DNA from: an uncultured Cellulophaga sp.
GTDB lineage: Bacteria; Bacteroidota; Bacteroidia; Flavobacteriales; Flavobacteriaceae
DNA: 64,000 nucleotides
Assembly: GCA_947491225.1 (NCBI GenBank)
Contig: CANLIE010000002.1
Location: 88,300 to 152,299, forward strand
Direction of reading: 5' to 3'
The notes beneath the pieces are model-generated. The model was not told where the DNA came from. It was given only the letters and a program-made list of their open reading frames with translations, and did no database searches. Shown in pieces: positions 34,820 through 45,242 of this stretch (position 1 is its first letter; every line of letters starts with the position of its first letter). The position numbers were made by a program, and so were the translations under genes.

Positions 34820-35953
34820 TTGAAAAAACTAAAAGTACTTACAGTAGTAGGAACAAGACCAGAAATAATAAGATTAGCATGTGTTCTAAATGCATTAGAT
34901 GCTAACCAAGCCATAGATCATATACTTGTACATACAGGACAAAACTATGATTATGAATTGAATGAAATATTTTTTGATGATTTAGGAATTAGAAAACCAG
35001 ATCACTTTTTAAATGCTGCTGGTAAAAATGCAACAGAAACAGTAGGCAATATTTTAATAAAAATAGATCCAGTGTTAGAAGAAGTCAACCCTGACGCATT
35101 TTTAGTTTTAGGCGACACTAATTCATGTCTGTGTGCAATACCTGCTAAAAAAAGAAAAATACCAGTATTTCATATGGAAGCAGGTAATAGGTGTTTTGAC
35201 CAACGAGTACCTGAAGAAACAAATCGTAAAATAGTAGACCACGTAGCAGATGTAAATTTAACATATAGTGATATAGCTAGGGAATATTTGTTAAGAGAAG
35301 GTTTGCCAGCAGATAGAATAATAAAAACAGGAAGTCCAATGTTTGAGGTTTTAGATCAATTTAGGTCTAAAATTGAAGCCTCTAATGTATTAGAAAAATT
35401 AAACCTTGAAAAGCAAAAGTATTTTGTAGTCTCTTCTCATAGAGAAGAAAACATTAGTAATCCTAAGAATTTTGAGGGGTTAATTACTTCGTTAAATCTA
35501 ATAGCAGAAAAATACGATTACCCAATTATTGTATCTACACATCCTAGAACTAGAAATATGTTAGATGCGAAAAAATTAGAAACACATAAGAATATCCAAT
35601 TTTTAAAACCTTTAGGTTTTTCAGATTATAATGCATTACAATACCATTCTTTTGCTGTATTGTCTGATAGTGGAACCATTTCAGAAGAATCATCTATTTT
35701 AAACTTTTATGCTTTAAATATTAGAGAAGCACATGAAAGACCAGAGGCTATGGAAGAAGCATCTGTAATGATGGTAGGTTTAAATCCAGAGCGAATTTTA
35801 CAAGGTTTAGAGGCTATGGAAGTGCAAAAAAGAAACCCAGAACGTAACTTTAGGCAAGTAGCAGATTACTCAATGCCTAATGTTAGTGAAAAGGTTGTAC
35901 GCATAATTATATCTTATGTAGATTATATTAATAGAGTTGTTTGGTCAAAATAA
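34820..35953 (+). CDS. capG: UDP-N-acetylfucosamine/2-acetamido-sugar 2-epimerase CapG (FnlC/WbjD)
   Basis: Third enzyme of the UDP-L-FucNAc path, a WecB-fold epimerase. The start TTG at 34820 gives KKLKVLTVVGTRPEIIRLA. It also has HTGQNYDYELNEIFFDDLGI, a substrate-binding stretch typical of WbjD/CapG rather than WecB, LVLGDTNSCLCAI, HMEAGNRCFDQRVPEE, SSHREENIS and LSDSGTISEESSIL. At 377 residues it matches CapG. WecB at 28237 is a separate paralogue. The next gene, a glycosyltransferase, begins after 6 bases. Confidence 0.92.
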   Translation: MKKLKVLTVVGTRPEIIRLACVLNALDANQAIDHILVHTGQNYDYELNEIFFDDLGIRKPDHFLNAAGKNATETVGNILIKIDPVLEEVNPDAFLVLGDTNSCLCAIPAKKRKIPVFHMEAGNRCFDQRVPEETNRKIVDHVADVNLTYSDIAREYLLREGLPADRIIKTGSPMFEVLDQFRSKIEASNVLEKLNLEKQKYFVVSSHREENISNPKNFEGLITSLNLIAEKYDYPIIVSTHPRTRNMLDAKKLETHKNIQFLKPLGFSDYNALQYHSFAVLSDSGTISEESSILNFYALNIREAHERPEAMEEASVMMVGLNPERILQGLEAMEVQKRNPERNFRQVADYSMPNVSEKVVRIIISYVDYINRVVWSK

Positions 35954-35959
35954 ACAAAA

Positions 35960-37159
35960 ATGAAGAAAATTATTTTTCTTGCACTTGGTTTCCCAGATGC
36001 ATCAAAATCCACTAATATTTATACAGACCTTATTAGTGAATTTCACAAAAAAGGACATAATGTATTGGTTTTGGCTCCAGGAGTTAATAAAGAAGATATA
36101 GGTTTTAGAAATGAAGCAGGAGTTAAAGTGTTAAGAGTAAAAACTTTACCTCTTTTTAATGTAGGAGCAATAAAAAAAGGAATTGCTAATTTATTATTAG
36201 CCAAACAATATAAAAAGGCTTTATTAACTAATAATATTAAGTTAGATTTTGATCTTATTTTAATGCCTACACCACCCATAACATTAACTCCTGTAGCATC
36301 ATGGTTAAAGAAAAAGACAGGAGGTAAATTATATTTAATATTAAGAGATATTTTTCCCCAGAATGCTGTTGATTTAAATATGATGAAGGAAAAAGGGTTA
36401 TTTCATACTTATTTCAGAAAAAAAGAAGAAGCACTTTATGCCGTTTCGGATACCATTGGGTGTATGTCCCCTGCTAATATAAATTATGTGAAAAATCATA
36501 ATCCAAATATGGATTTTTCAAAACTTCACCTGCTACCAAATTGGGAAAACTTACCAGTTTATAAAGAAGAAATACAATTAGATCCTTTAGTAAATAAATA
36601 TGGGTTAAAAGATAAGTTTATTTTAATTTTTGGGGGTAATATAGGAAAACCGCAAAAACTAGAGAATATTATAAATCTAGCTAAAAACTGTCTTGATTTT
36701 CCTGATATAGTATTTTTTATCATTGGAACAGGTACGGAAAAGGAAAAAATATTTAAAATGGCTAAAGATTTAAAATTACCAAATGTAATTTTAGAAAATA
36801 AACTGCCAAAAGCAGATTATAATAATTTGTTGCGTATTGCTGATGTTGGATTAATATCTTTAAGTGAAGACTTTACAATTCCAAATTTCCCGTCTAAAGT
36901 ATTATCTTATTACGGAAATAAAATTCCAGTTTTAGCATCTGTAGATTTGCAAACAGATTTTGGAACAATATTAGAAGAAATTAACTCTGGTTTTTGGGCT
37001 GAAGCAGGAAAGACAGATGACTTAAAAGATAAGCTTTTATTATTGTATAGGAATTCTGATTTAAGAAAAGAAATGGGACAAAATGGATATGATTATATGA
37101 AGCAAAATTTATTGCCTGATAATGCCTATAAAACTATAATAGAAAAGACTATGAGTTAA
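35960..37159 (+). CDS. Glycosyltransferase family 4, likely FucNAc-type transferase
   Basis: A 399-residue GT4 enzyme with a GT-B fold. The N-terminus IIFLALGFPDASKSTNIYTD, followed by LILMPTPPITLTPVASWLKK, YLILRDIFPQNAVDL and the donor domain LPNWENLPVY and LIFGGNIGKPQKLENII, is like the WbuB/WbjE glycosyltransferases that follow capEFG-type genes. The last gene of the rightward operon, it probably transfers L-FucNAc. Its stop codon lies inside a 14-bp terminator stem shared with the convergent dehydrogenase gene. Confidence 0.87.
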   Translation: MKKIIFLALGFPDASKSTNIYTDLISEFHKKGHNVLVLAPGVNKEDIGFRNEAGVKVLRVKTLPLFNVGAIKKGIANLLLAKQYKKALLTNNIKLDFDLILMPTPPITLTPVASWLKKKTGGKLYLILRDIFPQNAVDLNMMKEKGLFHTYFRKKEEALYAVSDTIGCMSPANINYVKNHNPNMDFSKLHLLPNWENLPVYKEEIQLDPLVNKYGLKDKFILIFGGNIGKPQKLENIINLAKNCLDFPDIVFFIIGTGTEKEKIFKMAKDLKLPNVILENKLPKADYNNLLRIADVGLISLSEDFTIPNFPSKVLSYYGNKIPVLASVDLQTDFGTILEEINSGFWAEAGKTDDLKDKLLLLYRNSDLRKEMGQNGYDYMKQNLLPDNAYKTIIEKTMS

Positions 37160-37163
37160 TTAC

Positions 37164-37175
<12 letters not shown>
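37143..37175. terminator. Bidirectional terminator overlapping two coding ends
   Basis: A perfect 14-bp inverted repeat has arms 37143-37156 and 37162-37175 around TAATT, with A/T tails on both sides. The left arm is the last codons of the glycosyltransferase (stop 37157-37159). The right arm includes the last codons of the leftward dehydrogenase (stop 37164-37166). The stem is therefore part of both open reading frames, leaving only four bases between them. Confidence 0.85.
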
Positions 37176-38438
<1,263 letters not shown>

Positions 38439-38453
38439 AATTTTATTTTGTAA

Positions 38454-39788
38454 TTAAATTGTTTTTTTCCCTATTTGATAATATTCAAACCCTTTACTTT
38501 TCATTAACTCATCATTGTATTGATTACGACCATCAAAAATTACAGGCTCTTTTAGTTGTATTTTTAATTCTTCAAAATCTGGAGATCTAAACTCTTTCCA
38601 CTCTGTTAAAAGTATCATAGCATCAGAATTTTTTAGAGTTTCGTATTTAGAACTAAAATAGTCTATATTTTTTACATCTTTTAGGTAAAAATGTTTAGCC
38701 TCATCCATTGCTTTTGGGTCGTAAGCATGAACTTTAGCACCCATTTCTGTAAGCTTTTTAATGATGTAGATTGATGGTGCCTCACGCATATCATCTGTGC
38801 CTGGTTTAAAGGATAATCCCCATATAGCAAATGTTTTACCATCTAAATTGGTGCCATATTTGCTTATAATTTTATCAGCAATAACCAGTTTTTGTTTATC
38901 ATTAACTTGCTCAACTGCTTGAATTAGCTTAGGGTTATAACCATGCTCCATAGCTGTTTTTTGTAACGCTTTTACATCTTTAGGGAAACAAGAACCGCCA
39001 TATCCACTTCCTGGATAAATAAAACTATAGCCAATTCTACTATCAGAACCAATCCCTATTCTAACTTTGTTAACGTCTGCACCTATAATTTCACATATAT
39101 TAGCTACCTCATTCATAAAAGATATTTTTGTAGCTAGCATAGCATTAGCTACATACTTAGTCATTTCGGCCGATCGTACATCCATAGCAATAACCCTGTC
39201 TGTAGTTACTCTAAAAAAGGGTTTATACAACTGGCGCATTTTTTCTGTAGCTTCTTCTGAATTAGAGCCTATAACAACCCTATCTGGTTTCATAAAATCA
39301 CTTATAGCATCTCCTTCTTTTAAAAATTCCGGATTAGAAACTACATCAAAACTTAAGTCTACATTTCTATTGTCAAGTTCTTTTTGTATTGTTGCCTTAA
39401 CTTTGTCTGCAGTTCCTACAGGAACCGTAGATTTGTCTACAACTATTAAGGAACTTGTCATATATTCACCTATTTCTTTAGCTACCTGTAAAACATACTT
39501 TAAATCTGCAGAACCATCTTGCCCCATAGGTGTACCTACGGCTATAAATGCAATATCACATTTTTTAAGACTCTCTTTTAAGTCAGTACTAAAATGTAAT
39601 GTTTTATTTTTTATATTTTGCTTTACAATAGATTCTAATCCAGGTTCATATATAGGTATAATACCATTTTTTAGACCTTCTATTTTTTTTGAGTCAATGT
39701 CAATACAAGTGACATTGTTTCCCATTTCTGCAAAACAAGTTCCGCTAACTAAACCAACGTATCCAGTTCCTATTATTGTTAAATTCAT
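38454..39788 (-). CDS. ugd: UDP-glucose 6-dehydrogenase (Ugd)
   Basis: Cytoplasmic enzyme oxidising UDP-glucose to UDP-glucuronate. It starts [20 protein letters not shown], with [31 protein letters not shown], the catalytic [18 protein letters not shown] block, and [18 protein letters not shown]. These distinguish Ugd from the TviB-like paralogue next to it. It has 444 residues, full length. It is the middle gene of the leftward operon with the epimerase and the TviB-like gene, with gaps of 5 and 15 bases. A long open antisense frame crosses it but is a shadow. Confidence 0.93.
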   Translation of the reverse strand: MNLTIIGTGYVGLVSGTCFAEMGNNVTCIDIDSKKIEGLKNGIIPIYEPGLESIVKQNIKNKTLHFSTDLKESLKKCDIAFIAVGTPMGQDGSADLKYVLQVAKEIGEYMTSSLIVVDKSTVPVGTADKVKATIQKELDNRNVDLSFDVVSNPEFLKEGDAISDFMKPDRVVIGSNSEEATEKMRQLYKPFFRVTTDRVIAMDVRSAEMTKYVANAMLATKISFMNEVANICEIIGADVNKVRIGIGSDSRIGYSFIYPGSGYGGSCFPKDVKALQKTAMEHGYNPKLIQAVEQVNDKQKLVIADKIISKYGTNLDGKTFAIWGLSFKPGTDDMREAPSIYIIKKLTEMGAKVHAYDPKAMDEAKHFYLKDVKNIDYFSSKYETLKNSDAMILLTEWKEFRSPDFEELKIQLKEPVIFDGRNQYNDELMKSKGFEYYQIGKKTI

Positions 39789-39793
39789 TTTTT

Positions 39794-40792
39794 TTATTTT
39801 AAATTATTCCAATACCAATTTACAGCTTCTTTCAATCCTTTTTTTAGGTCAAATTGTGGATTGTAACCTAATAATTTTTTTGCTTTATCTATAGACGCTA
39901 GAGAATGTGGTACATCTCCTTTTCTTGTTGCACCATAATTAATATTTATATTATTTATTTCAGAGTCAAATTTACTAAGGTTTTCTTTTAGTAAAGATAT
40001 TAATTCGTTTAAATTTGTGCGTTCCCCATACGCTACGTTATAGATGGTGTTTATAGCTTCTTTATTTTTGGTAGTCAAAGCTCTAATATTCATTTCAATA
40101 ACATTATCTATATAGGTAAAATCTCTTGAAAAAGATCCATCCCCATTAATTGTAGGAGATTCGTGAGCCATAAATTGCAACACAAATTTTGGTATTACAG
40201 CTGCATATGCACCTTTTGGATCTTGTTTTCTACCAAAAACATTAAAGTAGCGTAACCCAATAGTTTCTAACCCATAAATTTTAGAAAATACATCTGCATA
40301 CAGTTCATTTACATACTTCGTGATTGCATAAGGAGATAAAGGTTTGCCAATTGTATTTTCTATTTTTGGTAAATCTTTAGAATCTCCATACGTAGAAGAG
40401 CTGGCAGCATAAACAAAACGTTTTACTTTGTTGTCTCTGGCAGCTACCAACATATTTAAAAATCCAGATACATTTACGGAATTACTAGTTATTGGATCAT
40501 TGATAGACCTTGGCACTGAACCTAAGGCCGCTTGATGTAATATATAATCTACTTTATTACTAGCTTTAAGGCAATCATCTAGATTTCTAATGTCGCCATT
40601 AATTAGTGTGAAATTTTGATGATTTACTATATGTTGTATATTTTGTTCTTTACCAGTTGAAAAATTATCTAAACATATTACTTTGTTTCCGTTTTTTAAA
40701 AGAGATTCACAAATATTTGAACCAATAAAACCTGCTCCTCCAGTAACTAAAATATGTAAATTAGAATCTAAATTTAATGTTGTAATATCCAT
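39794..40792 (-). CDS. UDP-sugar C4-epimerase (WbpP/TviC-like SDR)
   Basis: An extended SDR of 332 residues. The cofactor loop [20 protein letters not shown] is near residue 15, and [12 protein letters not shown] follows, a hallmark of the WbpP/TviC UDP-HexNAc 4-epimerase group. The catalytic [11 protein letters not shown] and [13 protein letters not shown] (Tyr-x-x-x-Lys) segments, then [20 protein letters not shown], are all intact. It probably interconverts UDP-GlcNAcA/GalNAcA or UDP-GlcNAc/GalNAc for the dehydrogenases beside it. It is the first gene of the leftward operon and its promoter lies in the 571-base control region that follows. Confidence 0.86.
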   Translation of the reverse strand: MDITTLNLDSNLHILVTGGAGFIGSNICESLLKNGNKVICLDNFSTGKEQNIQHIVNHQNFTLINGDIRNLDDCLKASNKVDYILHQAALGSVPRSINDPITSNSVNVSGFLNMLVAARDNKVKRFVYAASSSTYGDSKDLPKIENTIGKPLSPYAITKYVNELYADVFSKIYGLETIGLRYFNVFGRKQDPKGAYAAVIPKFVLQFMAHESPTINGDGSFSRDFTYIDNVIEMNIRALTTKNKEAINTIYNVAYGERTNLNELISLLKENLSKFDSEINNININYGATRKGDVPHSLASIDKAKKLLGYNPQFDLKKGLKEAVNWYWNNLK

Positions 40793-41363
40793 TTTTTTTT
40801 AAAAAAAATATAATAATGAGTTTTAAAGTGCGAAATAACTGCTTTTTTACTTTATGACAATGGTATTTCCGATAAATTGCTACTTATTTGTAGCTAATTT
40901 TTTTTCTAGAAATATTTATAGCATTTAATTAATGCAATAGTTGTTTTTTTAATCATTTTTTCTGTCACATTTTAATCCTTTTTGTTAGTTGATAACTAAC
41001 ACCATTTGTGGTTTTAAATTACTGTAATAAAAGTGTTAAATAATAATAGAATTTTAAACTTCTAACATTGCTTTAAATTGTATTTAATTAAATTTTTTAT
41101 ATGTCTACGAAGTAAAGCAATGTTATGTAGTGGATTATTCTGAGGTTATTTTAGAATCTAACTCTACTGTAAACCAACTTTTTGCAATGTAACCTCAAAT
41201 AAATTAAGGGTAAAGTGATTATATACATAAAAATAGACATAGGGTTGATTTTTGAATAATTTTGTCGAATAATTAAACAGTTCGTCTTTTTTTGAGAAAA
41301 AATACAATAGATTTGAAACTAATATAGTTTTTTAACGTTTATATTTGTTTTAAATTAAACACT
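40793..41363. promoter_or_regulatory. 571-base divergent control region rich in inverted repeats
   Basis: No gene is visible. It separates the leftward epimerase-ugd-dehydrogenase operon from the rightward aminotransferase-to-wzc operon. It contains three inverted repeats. (1) 40984-41000, 7-base arms GTTAGTT/AACTAAC around GAT. (2) Arms 41063-41075 and 41113-41125, 13 perfect bases TAACATTGCTTTA. (3) 41141-41148 TGAGGTTA with 41190-41197 TAACCTCA. A further GCAATGT at 41184-41190 could pair with the left arm of (2) instead. A TAGATTTG at 41308-41315 matches a -7 element for the rightward operon, but a good -33 is not visible. Regulatory function is inferred from position and symmetry only. 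Confidence 0.6.
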
Positions 41364-42491
41364 ATGCCAGAACAAAGTAAAATATGGTTGTCATCTCCAC
41401 ATATGGGCGGAGAAGAACAGAAATTTGTAAAAGAAGCCTTTGATACTAACTGGATAGCCCCTTTAGGACCAAATGTTACCTTATTTGAAGAAGCCATATC
41501 TAATTATATTAAGGATGATGTTTATGTAGCAGCATTAAGCTCTGGTACAGGAGCAATTCACTTGGCTTTAGAGTTATTAGGAGTTACTGCAGGAGATGAA
41601 GTTATATGCCAAAGCTTTACATTTTCAGCTTCTGCAAATCCCATAATGTATTTAGGAGCTTCCCCAATATTTGTAGATAGTGAATCAGAAACTTGGAATA
41701 TATCTCCAGTACTGCTACGGAAAGCGATAGTAGATAGAATTGCAAGCGGTAAAAAACCAAAAGCTATTGTAGCTGTACATTTGTATGGTATGCCTTATAA
41801 GATTAGTGAAGTACGTACTATAGCTACGGAATTTAATATTCCAATAATAGAGGATAGTGCGGAAGCTTTAGGAAGTACATATAAAGGAGGTAAATGCGGT
41901 AGTTTTGGTGATATAGGAATCTTATCTTTTAATGGTAATAAAATAATTACAACGTCTGGTGGTGGAGCTTTGCTAACTAAAGATAAAAATAGTAAAGACA
42001 AGGCTGTTTTTTTAGCCACCCAAGCAAGGGATGAAGCACCACATTACCAGCATTCAAACGTAGGATACAATTATAGAATGAGTAATGTTTTAGCTGGTAT
42101 TGGTCGTGGACAGATGCTTGTTTTAGATGAAAGGGTAGCAGCTAGAAGAGCAAATTATCAATTTTATTATGATAATCTCTCTACAATAAGTGAACTTGAA
42201 TTTTTAATTGAGCCAGAGGGTTATTTTTCTAATAGGTGGTTGAGTTGTATTTTAACCCCATCTTATGAAGTTAGAGAGAAAATACGCTTGTCTTTAGAAA
42301 AAGAGAATATTGAATCCCGTCCTTTATGGAAGCCTATGCATTTGCAACCAATATTTAGTGATAAACCTAGCTATGTAGATGGTACTTCGGAAGATCTTTT
42401 CTTAAGAGGTTTGTGTTTGCCTAGTGGATCCAATTTAGAACAAAAAGATTTAGAAAGAGTAGTGAACATAATTAAGTCCCAATTGTTATGA
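41364..42491 (+). CDS. PLP-dependent sugar aminotransferase (DegT/PglE-like)
   Basis: A DegT/DnrJ/EryC1/StrS aminotransferase of 375 residues, making a 4-amino sugar from a 4-keto UDP sugar in the cytoplasm. It has IWLSSPHMGGEEQKFVKEAF at residues 6-25, LSSGTGAIHLALELLGV (cofactor phosphate), IPIIEDSAEALGSTYKG (Asp that contacts the pyridine ring) and LSFNGNKIITTSGGG with the catalytic Lys. The PglE/PseC-type subgroup acts right after a PglF-like dehydratase, which is encoded next with a 4-base overlap (ATGA). With the PglD domain at 15558 it would form the diacetamido-sugar route. It is first in the rightward operon. Confidence 0.9.
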   Translation: MPEQSKIWLSSPHMGGEEQKFVKEAFDTNWIAPLGPNVTLFEEAISNYIKDDVYVAALSSGTGAIHLALELLGVTAGDEVICQSFTFSASANPIMYLGASPIFVDSESETWNISPVLLRKAIVDRIASGKKPKAIVAVHLYGMPYKISEVRTIATEFNIPIIEDSAEALGSTYKGGKCGSFGDIGILSFNGNKIITTSGGGALLTKDKNSKDKAVFLATQARDEAPHYQHSNVGYNYRMSNVLAGIGRGQMLVLDERVAARRANYQFYYDNLSTISELEFLIEPEGYFSNRWLSCILTPSYEVREKIRLSLEKENIESRPLWKPMHLQPIFSDKPSYVDGTSEDLFLRGLCLPSGSNLEQKDLERVVNIIKSQLL

Positions 42492-44419
42492 TAAAAGATT
42501 ACTTAAATAATAATGTAACAAGATACGCCTCTAAATGGCTAGTACTAGGTATAGATGTGACAATAATGATTTTTGCATTTGTTTTGTCCTATTTAGTTCG
42601 GTATAATCTAACCTTGAATTTTGATATAGCGCAACTACCATTTCAACTACCCATAGTTGCTGTAGTTGCTACTATAGCATTTTTAATTACTGGCTCATAT
42701 AAGGGAGTCGTAAGACATACAGGAGTTAAAGATGTTTATACTATTTTTAATGCAATATGTTTGTCAAGTATTTTAATGATATTGTTGGTGTTGGCTAATA
42801 AAAAACTAGATGTTTTTAATTGGACAACAATACCATTACAAATTATAATAATACACAGCCTAATAGCCTTTTTAGCTTTATCATCTTCTAGATATTTATT
42901 TAAAACAATTTATCATAATATGGTAAATAAAAATTTTGAAAACGCCAAGAAAGTATTAATATATGGAGCTGGTGAGTCTGGAATAATAACACATAGTGCA
43001 ATTACAAACCATTCTAAAACTAACGTTAAAGTAATTGGTTATGTTGATAATAACAGTGAAAAAGCAGGGAAGAGCATTAATGGGGTAAAGGTATATGACA
43101 AGAATGAATTAAATGAAAGTTTTTTAGTTCATCACAATATATCTGAAATCATTTTTTCTATACAGAACATTACCCCAGCTGCCTTAAGAGCGCTTGTTGA
43201 AGGGATGGTTGATTTTCCAGTAAAAGTTAAAATTGTTCCTCCAGTAGAAGATTGGATTAATGGAGAATTAAACTTTTCTCAAATTAAACAAGTACAAATA
43301 GAAGATTTATTAGATAGACCTCCAATAAGTATTGAAAATTCAAAAATTTCAGATGAATTAAAAGATAAGAGAATCATTGTAACTGGAGGTGCTGGTTCTA
43401 TAGGGAGTGAGCTAGTTCGGCAAATTTGTAAGTACAGTTATAAATCGTTGGTAATAATAGATCAAGCAGAATCTGCTCTATATGATCTACAGCAAGAATT
43501 AAAACAAAATGGATACCATAACTTTTTACCAATAGTTGGCGATATACGAGATAAGAATAGATTAAATCAAATATTTCAAGAGCACAAGCCAAATTTAGTT
43601 TTTCATGCAGCGGCATATAAACATGTACCCTTAATGGAGTATAATTCCTATGAAGCAATAAAAATTAATGTAGCAGGCACAAAAGCATTGGCAGATTTAG
43701 CTATACAATATAATGTAGAAAAATTCATCTTTGTTTCTACAGATAAAGCAGTGAATCCTACTAATGTAATGGGAGGAACTAAGCGAATTGCCGAAATGTA
43801 TATTAGTTGTATGCAGCAGGAGAATAAAACTAAGTTTATTACTACTAGGTTCGGAAATGTCTTAGGCTCTAACGGTTCTGTAATACCATTATTTAAGAAA
43901 CAAATAGAAAAAGGAGGCCCTTTAACAGTAACGCACAAAGATGTAACTCGTTTTTTTATGACTATTCCTGAAGCATCACAATTGGTTTTAGAAGCTGGGG
44001 CAATGGGTCATGGAGGAGAAATTTTTATATTTGATATGGGTGAATCTGTTAAGATTTTTAATCTTGCAAAAAATATGATTAAGTTGAGTGGGTTAAAATA
44101 TCCTGAAGAAATAGATATAAAAGTTACAGGTTTAAGACCTGGTGAGAAATTATATGAAGAATTATTGGCTAACGGAGAAAATACAATGCCAACGTATCAT
44201 AAAAAAATTATGATAAGCAAAGTTCGAGAATTAGATTATGTGAAAATACGATCATTAATAGACGAGCTGTGTGTAAATAATATGTTTTTTAAACCCAATA
44301 CAGTAAGCTTAATGAAGGAAATTGTTCCAGAATTTATTTCTAATAATTCAGAACTTTGTGCTTTAGACAAAGAGAAAAATACTAAAATTAAAAAAGAAGT
44401 AATAGCAAACGTTAACTAA
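42488..44419 (+). CDS. Membrane-anchored UDP-HexNAc 4,6-dehydratase (PglF/CapD/WbpM-like)
   Basis: A 643-residue protein. Four N-terminal membrane helices lie at about residues 16-37, 47-67, 81-101 and 112-132. A CoA-binding-like Rossmann domain follows (VLIYGAGESGIITHSAI, near 157). The C-terminal SDR domain (from about residue 290) has VTGGAGSIGSELVRQI, FVSTDKAVNPTNVMGGTKRI (Met-x-x-x-Lys form), TTRFGNVLGSNGSVIPLF and GLRPGEKLYEELL. This is the WbpM/PglF type, giving a UDP-4-keto-6-deoxy-HexNAc from UDP-GlcNAc at the inner membrane. Overlap with the aminotransferase supports a coupled pathway. The family is firm. Confidence 0.92.
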   Translation: MIKDYLNNNVTRYASKWLVLGIDVTIMIFAFVLSYLVRYNLTLNFDIAQLPFQLPIVAVVATIAFLITGSYKGVVRHTGVKDVYTIFNAICLSSILMILLVLANKKLDVFNWTTIPLQIIIIHSLIAFLALSSSRYLFKTIYHNMVNKNFENAKKVLIYGAGESGIITHSAITNHSKTNVKVIGYVDNNSEKAGKSINGVKVYDKNELNESFLVHHNISEIIFSIQNITPAALRALVEGMVDFPVKVKIVPPVEDWINGELNFSQIKQVQIEDLLDRPPISIENSKISDELKDKRIIVTGGAGSIGSELVRQICKYSYKSLVIIDQAESALYDLQQELKQNGYHNFLPIVGDIRDKNRLNQIFQEHKPNLVFHAAAYKHVPLMEYNSYEAIKINVAGTKALADLAIQYNVEKFIFVSTDKAVNPTNVMGGTKRIAEMYISCMQQENKTKFITTRFGNVLGSNGSVIPLFKKQIEKGGPLTVTHKDVTRFFMTIPEASQLVLEAGAMGHGGEIFIFDMGESVKIFNLAKNMIKLSGLKYPEEIDIKVTGLRPGEKLYEELLANGENTMPTYHKKIMISKVRELDYVKIRSLIDELCVNNMFFKPNTVSLMKEIVPEFISNNSELCALDKEKNTKIKKEVIANVN

Positions 44420-44432
44420 GTAAAATTATTTT

Positions 44433-45206
44433 ATGAAGACCCTTAAATTTATACTAAATAAGTCCATTCCTCTTTTTATTATTGTAATGACAATTTCATG
44501 TGCATCTAAAAAAGATGTAGTTTATTTTCAGGATGCATCAAATTACGAAACTATTGTAAATGAAGATGTATTTGTGACTAAATTTAAAATAGATGATTTA
44601 ATAAGTATTTTTGTTTCAGGAAAAACTCCAGAGGCAGGCAGACCTTTTAATTTATATAGAGGTGAACAAGTGGGAGGTAATACTGGGGGGCAAGTAGATT
44701 ATTTGGTAGATATGGAGGGTATGATTGATTTTCCAATTTTAGGAAGATTAAAAGTAGTAGGTTTATCTCCTAATGAATTACGTAATGATTTAAGAGAGAA
44801 ATTAGAAGTATATATAAAAGACCCTATTATAAATATTCGTTTAAAAAATTTCGAAGTTACCATTAACGGAGAGGTTAACAGACCAGGTACATATAGAGTT
44901 AATGGCGAACGTATTAATATTATGGAAGCCCTTGGTTTAGCTGGAGATTTAAAAATTAAAGGACGCAGAGATAATGTATTGATAATGCGAGATTTTAATG
45001 GGACTCGTAATTATATTAGAATAGATTTAACATCTAAAAAAGCTGTTAATTCGCCAGGGTTTTATCTAACACAAAATGATATAGTATATGTAGAACCTAA
45101 TAAATCTGCAATTAACTCTTCTAATCAAGATAGTAGAGCTGGAATAATTGTTTCTATAGCTTCTGTTTTAATAACTTCTACCGTATTGTTAATTACTCGT
45201 AATTAA
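44433..45206 (+). CDS. Polysaccharide export outer-membrane lipoprotein (Wza-like)
   Basis: A 257-residue Wza/OPX-type protein. The signal ends at Cys23 (IVMTISC), so it is a lipoprotein. KDVVYFQDASNYE and KFKIDDLISIFVSG mark the Poly_export domain. A SLBB domain follows (VTINGEVNRPGTYRVNGERI near residue 145, then DIVYVEPNKS). A C-terminal transmembrane helix (IIVSIASVLITSTVLLI) is typical of Bacteroidota OPX proteins; it may help seat it in the outer membrane. The wzc-like gene follows after 36 bases. It forms the outer gate for export of the capsule or exopolysaccharide. Confidence 0.9.
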   Translation: MKTLKFILNKSIPLFIIVMTISCASKKDVVYFQDASNYETIVNEDVFVTKFKIDDLISIFVSGKTPEAGRPFNLYRGEQVGGNTGGQVDYLVDMEGMIDFPILGRLKVVGLSPNELRNDLREKLEVYIKDPIINIRLKNFEVTINGEVNRPGTYRVNGERINIMEALGLAGDLKIKGRRDNVLIMRDFNGTRNYIRIDLTSKKAVNSPGFYLTQNDIVYVEPNKSAINSSNQDSRAGIIVSIASVLITSTVLLITRN

Positions 45207-45242
45207 TTACTAGTGATATATTAATTATTACACAAAATCTCA

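Noticed and set aside
39067..39894. Long open plus-strand frame of 275 codons across ugd and the epimerase start
   Set aside because: It runs antisense to well-supported ugd coding sequence, has no recognisable domain and crosses two genes; it is a shadow frame.
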